In this document: positions 61,389-64,000 of the stretch, in pieces
How the letters are laid out: each line of letters opens with the position of its first letter
Position numbering within the stretch: position 1 is the stretch's first letter
NCBI GenBank assembly: GCA_031385325.1
Contig: JANNBJ010000044.1
Span: 31,014-95,013 of the forward strand
DNA length: 64,000 bases
Direction of reading: 5' to 3'
DNA from: SYFY01 sp031385325
Lineage (GTDB): Bacteria > Pseudomonadota > Gammaproteobacteria > Pseudomonadales > Azotimanducaceae
Notes under the pieces: model-generated
Databases searched by the model: none
The model's input: only the letters and a program-made list of their open reading frames with translations
What the model was told of the DNA's origin: nothing
Made by a program: the position numbers and the translations under genes

Positions 61389-62745
61389 ACCGGCTCCGCA
61401 GATAGTCGAATGTGGCGCGCAGGCTCATGACCTCGCCACCTTCAGGGCGACCGGCACGGTTGCGGGTATTGAAGGCGTTGGTATCAAAATGCACCCATTC
61501 CGTATCGCCAGTGAATTTGCGCAGGAACAGGGCAGCGGTGATGGCGCCGCCGTACGGAGACGATGGTGAGTTGACGACATCGGCGACAGTGGATCGCAAC
61601 ATGTCCGCGTACGCAGCATGCAGTGGCAGGCGCCAGACTGGATCATCCTGACGGACTCCTGCGTCATACAGATCTGCGGCGGTCCGGTCTGATGTGGCGA
61701 ACATGGCAGAAATCTCTGCACCGACAGCGCTGCGCGCCGCACCTGTGAGCGTTGCAAAATCGATCAGCAGATCAGGCTTTTCCTCGCATGCCAGACTCAT
61801 GGCGTCACACAGGATCAGCCGTCCTTCGGCGTCGGTGTTGTCCACTTCGATGGTGATGCCGCCGTAACTGCGGATCACGTCCCCCGGGCGATAAGCGTTG
61901 CCGGAGATTGCATTTTCAACGGCAGGCACGAGCAGCCGCAGACATACCGGCAAACGTTCCGACATGATCAGCCGTGCCAGACCCAGCGCGATCGCCGCGC
62001 CACCCATATCCTTTTTCATCCAGCGCATGCCGGATGCCGGTTTGATATCCAGGCCACCGCTGTCGAAGCAGACGCCCTTGCCAACCAGCGTCACTCGTGG
62101 CGCGGCGGGGTTACCCCAGCGCAGATCGATGAGACACGGCGGGTCTTCCGCTGCACGTCCGACGGCGTGGATCGTGCGCAATCCACGATCCAGCAGTGCC
62201 TGGCCGGTGGTCACTTCAACTCGGGCGCCAAACTCTGCGCCGACGGACTGCACTGCGGCCGCCAGATGACTGGGACGCAGGTCGTCGGCACCGGTGTTGA
62301 TGAGATCACGGCCGAGGTTGCTGGAACTGACAATCGCCTCCACGTGACGACGCACAGCGTCATCGGTCACCAGCAATCGGGCTGGAGACCGATCACGAGC
62401 TTTATAGCGGTCGAATCGGTAGGCGCCGAGTCCCCAGCCGATCAGCGCAATTTCCGGGACCGTCGACGTCAGTGTGTAGATGTCATCCGGCAATTTGTTC
62501 GGCAGGTCCCCCAGCGTCGACAAGTCGAACTTGCCGTTGTAGCCGGCAACGACCCGGTTTGGTTGCCCGGCTTCGTCCGGCAACCAGGTGAACTGTCCAG
62601 CTCGTGCCTTGAAGCCGGTTCGTTCGATCCAGGCTCGGGAACGAGCGTCCTGACGCTCAGTCCACGTTGCAAGCTGATCGGCAGCGATCAGTTCGAGGGA
62701 AATAGCAGGTGATTGCGAGGTAACTTGGGCGACAAGGACAGACAT
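61372..62745 (-). CDS. M17-family leucyl aminopeptidase
   Basis: The protein has 457 residues from ATG 62745. Catalytic motifs are GKGVCFDSGGLDIK, MKKDMGGAA and NTDAEGRLILCDAM, the signature of the two-zinc enzymes. An open frame extends further upstream, but it crosses a 16-bp tandem repeat with a non-triplet period, so the shorter start is favoured. It removes N-terminal amino acids in the cytoplasm, and is followed by hisI. Confidence 0.95.
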   Translation of the reverse strand: MSVLVAQVTSQSPAISLELIAADQLATWTERQDARSRAWIERTGFKARAGQFTWLPDEAGQPNRVVAGYNGKFDLSTLGDLPNKLPDDIYTLTSTVPEIALIGWGLGAYRFDRYKARDRSPARLLVTDDAVRRHVEAIVSSSNLGRDLINTGADDLRPSHLAAAVQSVGAEFGARVEVTTGQALLDRGLRTIHAVGRAAEDPPCLIDLRWGNPAAPRVTLVGKGVCFDSGGLDIKPASGMRWMKKDMGGAAIALGLARLIMSERLPVCLRLLVPAVENAISGNAYRPGDVIRSYGGITIEVDNTDAEGRLILCDAMSLACEEKPDLLIDFATLTGAARSAVGAEISAMFATSDRTAADLYDAGVRQDDPVWRLPLHAAYADMLRSTVADVVNSPSSPYGGAITAALFLRKFTGDTEWVHFDTNAFNTRNRAGRPEGGEVMSLRATFDYLRSRYGAAD

Positions 62746-62806
62746 CAGCGGTCTCGATGGACAGTGATGTCGATCCTCGCCCATGGGCAAGGTGGTGGCA
62801 AGCGAA

Positions 62807-62854
62807 GTGGTGCGCCAAAGTAGTGGTGCGCCAAAGTAGCGGTGCGCCAACGCC
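62807..62854. repeat. Three 16-bp direct repeats upstream of the aminopeptidase gene
   Basis: GTGGTGCGCCAAAGTA occurs at 62807-62822 and 62823-62838, and with changes at 62839-62854. It lies in the spacer between the divergent M17 and Rieske genes and could hold repeated binding sites or reflect slippage. Confidence 0.8.
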
Positions 62855-62881
62855 TGTCTAGGCCAACATCGATCACGCTTG

Positions 62882-62898
62882 TGGGTCGTCGTGACCCA
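62882..62898. promoter_or_regulatory. Short inverted repeat, operator candidate
   Basis: TGGGTC (62882-62887) and GACCCA (62893-62898) flank five bases, 62 bases upstream of the Rieske ATG. No regulator gene is in the window to pair with it. Confidence 0.3.
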
Positions 62899-62960
62899 GG
62901 ACGTACGCTTCAGTCGCCAGATCGGAGTATTCTTGAATCATTGCAGCCAGGAAGAACCCG

Positions 62961-64000
62961 ATGTCGAAGCTAAAGCTGATTGAAATTGCCAAGCAGAATA
63001 TTGCGCACGCGGAAGCGGGCACTATCGAACAAGCGCCATCGGTGCTGAAGGTTCCAGCCGGGAATTATTACGATCCTGCCCGTTTTGAGCAGGAAGTACG
63101 CCAGGTGTTTCGACGCATGCCACTGGTGTTGGCACCGACTGCAGAGTTACCCAAGCCCGGTGACTACAAGGCGATGGAATCGGTAGGCATGCCCGTGCTG
63201 CTCACTCGAGGCAAGGACGGCGTGGTGCGTGGATTCATCAACAGTTGTTCCCATCGTGGCACCGGCGTGGCGCTGGAAGGGTGTGGCAACAAGAGCCGAT
63301 TTGTTTGTCCCTATCACGGCTGGACGTTTGATCAGAAGGGCGCACTGGTTGGCATCTCTTCGAAGAACGACTTCGGCGAAATCGATGTTTCGGCCTATGG
63401 TCTGACTGAGCTGCCGGTGCTGGAACGGGCCGGTCTGATTTTCGGCATTCTGGATCCGAAGTCAGAGCTTTCCATTGAGTCTTTCCTGTCCGGTTATGAT
63501 GGCATGTTGTCGCACTTCGGACTGGAGAGCTGGCATCTCTTCGGTAAGCGCACCATCAAAGGTCCGAACTGGAAGATTGCATACGACGGCTACCTGGATC
63601 TGTATCACCTGCCGGTGCTGCATCGGGAGACCTTCGGCCCGAACATGTCCAATCAGGCCATGTACTGGTCGTGGGGTCCCCATCAGCGGGTGGTCTCGCC
63701 ATCACGACACGAACAGTTGAACAATCTCCCGGAAGATCAGTGGCCGACCGAGGTGCTGATGACCGGCGTGTGGACCATTTTCCCGCATATTTCCATCGCC
63801 TCGTTCTGGGGCGGCGGACGCAGTGTCATGTTGTCGCAGCTGTTTCCCGGCGAAACGCCTGACGAGTCCTACACCACGCAGTATTACCTGATGGAAAAGG
63901 TTCCCAACGAAGAAGAGGCGATGCAGGCCGAACAACAATTCAAGCTGCTGGAATATGTCGTCGAAGTTGAAGACTACGCAACCGGTATTCGCCAGCAGCG
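62961..64000 (+). CDS. Rieske-type aromatic-ring-hydroxylating oxygenase alpha subunit, N-terminal part
   Basis: About 346 residues lie before the right edge; the gene continues outside. The [2Fe-2S] Rieske site is CSHRGTGVALEGC with the distal FVCPYHGWTF, and the mononuclear iron site is DGYLDLYHLPVLH. Such oxygenases dihydroxylate or demethylate aromatic or other substrates, with reductase partners not visible here. The start ATG follows AGGAAG. Confidence 0.94.
   Translation, partial: MSKLKLIEIAKQNIAHAEAGTIEQAPSVLKVPAGNYYDPARFEQEVRQVFRRMPLVLAPTAELPKPGDYKAMESVGMPVLLTRGKDGVVRGFINSCSHRGTGVALEGCGNKSRFVCPYHGWTFDQKGALVGISSKNDFGEIDVSAYGLTELPVLERAGLIFGILDPKSELSIESFLSGYDGMLSHFGLESWHLFGKRTIKGPNWKIAYDGYLDLYHLPVLHRETFGPNMSNQAMYWSWGPHQRVVSPSRHEQLNNLPEDQWPTEVLMTGVWTIFPHISIASFWGGGRSVMLSQLFPGETPDESYTTQYYLMEKVPNEEEAMQAEQQFKLLEYVVEVEDYATGIRQQ

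Noticed and set aside
62746..62850. An N-terminal extension of the M17 peptidase.
   Set aside because: It runs through a 16-bp tandem repeat with a non-triplet period and has no family similarity.
62807..62854. CRISPR-like array.
   Set aside because: Three adjacent 16-bp units without spacers, and no Cas genes.

Overview
The window looks like chromosomal DNA of a free-living gammaproteobacterium. This is inferred from gene families only: a 180-kDa-type NAD-glutamate dehydrogenase, a RarD transporter, a TesB thioesterase, acyl-CoA dehydrogenases with a TetR regulator, a membrane anchor typical of gammaproteobacterial cyclase/TPR proteins, and Gram-negative envelope genes. Base composition is fairly even. 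No rRNA, tRNA, prophage, complete insertion sequence or CRISPR array was seen. Both edges cut genes: gdhA on the left and a Rieske oxygenase on the right.

Region A (968-17965, + strand) is the striking part. Ten tightly packed genes encode a possible electron-transfer chain and a phospho-signalling kit. In order they are: an FAD reductase fused to two cyclic-nucleotide-binding domains and a four-cluster ferredoxin; a di-haem b membrane protein; an FHA-like/transmembrane/decahaem cytochrome fusion; a double HbpS/GlcG-domain lipoprotein; an outer-membrane beta-barrel; a 1275-residue decahaem cytochrome with a C-terminal LVIVD propeller; a c554-like multihaem cytochrome with a CX4CH site; a PP2C phosphatase; a double-FHA membrane protein; and a second FHA membrane protein. 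A hairpin terminator closes the run. After a convergent autotransporter-type outer-membrane gene, Region B (19863-24583, +) adds a transmembrane Ser/Thr kinase, an alpha/beta-hydrolase lipoprotein and a secreted coiled-coil caspase-like protein. Kinase, phosphatase, phosphopeptide readers and cytochromes together suggest an envelope-spanning, phosphorylation-controlled redox conduit that I cannot match to a described system.

Region C (24651-39245) holds an MFS transporter, a secreted redoxin/haem c/PHM-like copper monooxygenase/EF-hand protein, the NAD-glutamate dehydrogenase, a relic of an LCP-family gene beside a glycosyltransferase-like gene, a large secreted LamG/GEVED-type protein, and a PPIase-HupE-SDR operon. 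A 345-bp intergenic block with nested inverted repeats follows.

Region D (39697-50787) is lipid and acyl-CoA metabolism and housekeeping: a paired acyl-CoA dehydrogenase operon divergent from a TetR regulator over a multi-half-site palindrome, an enoyl-CoA hydratase, a broken EamA transporter, a Nudix CoA hydrolase, an M14-type lipoprotein, a peroxiredoxin, TesB, an MFS protein and glyoxalase II. Region E (50784-64000) has a decayed O6-alkylguanine methyltransferase, GST/SDR/RarD genes, a SPOR-type protein, an HNH nuclease, an operon-like M17/hisI and cysS/monooxygenase/M20 run, and the start of a Rieske dioxygenase gene.
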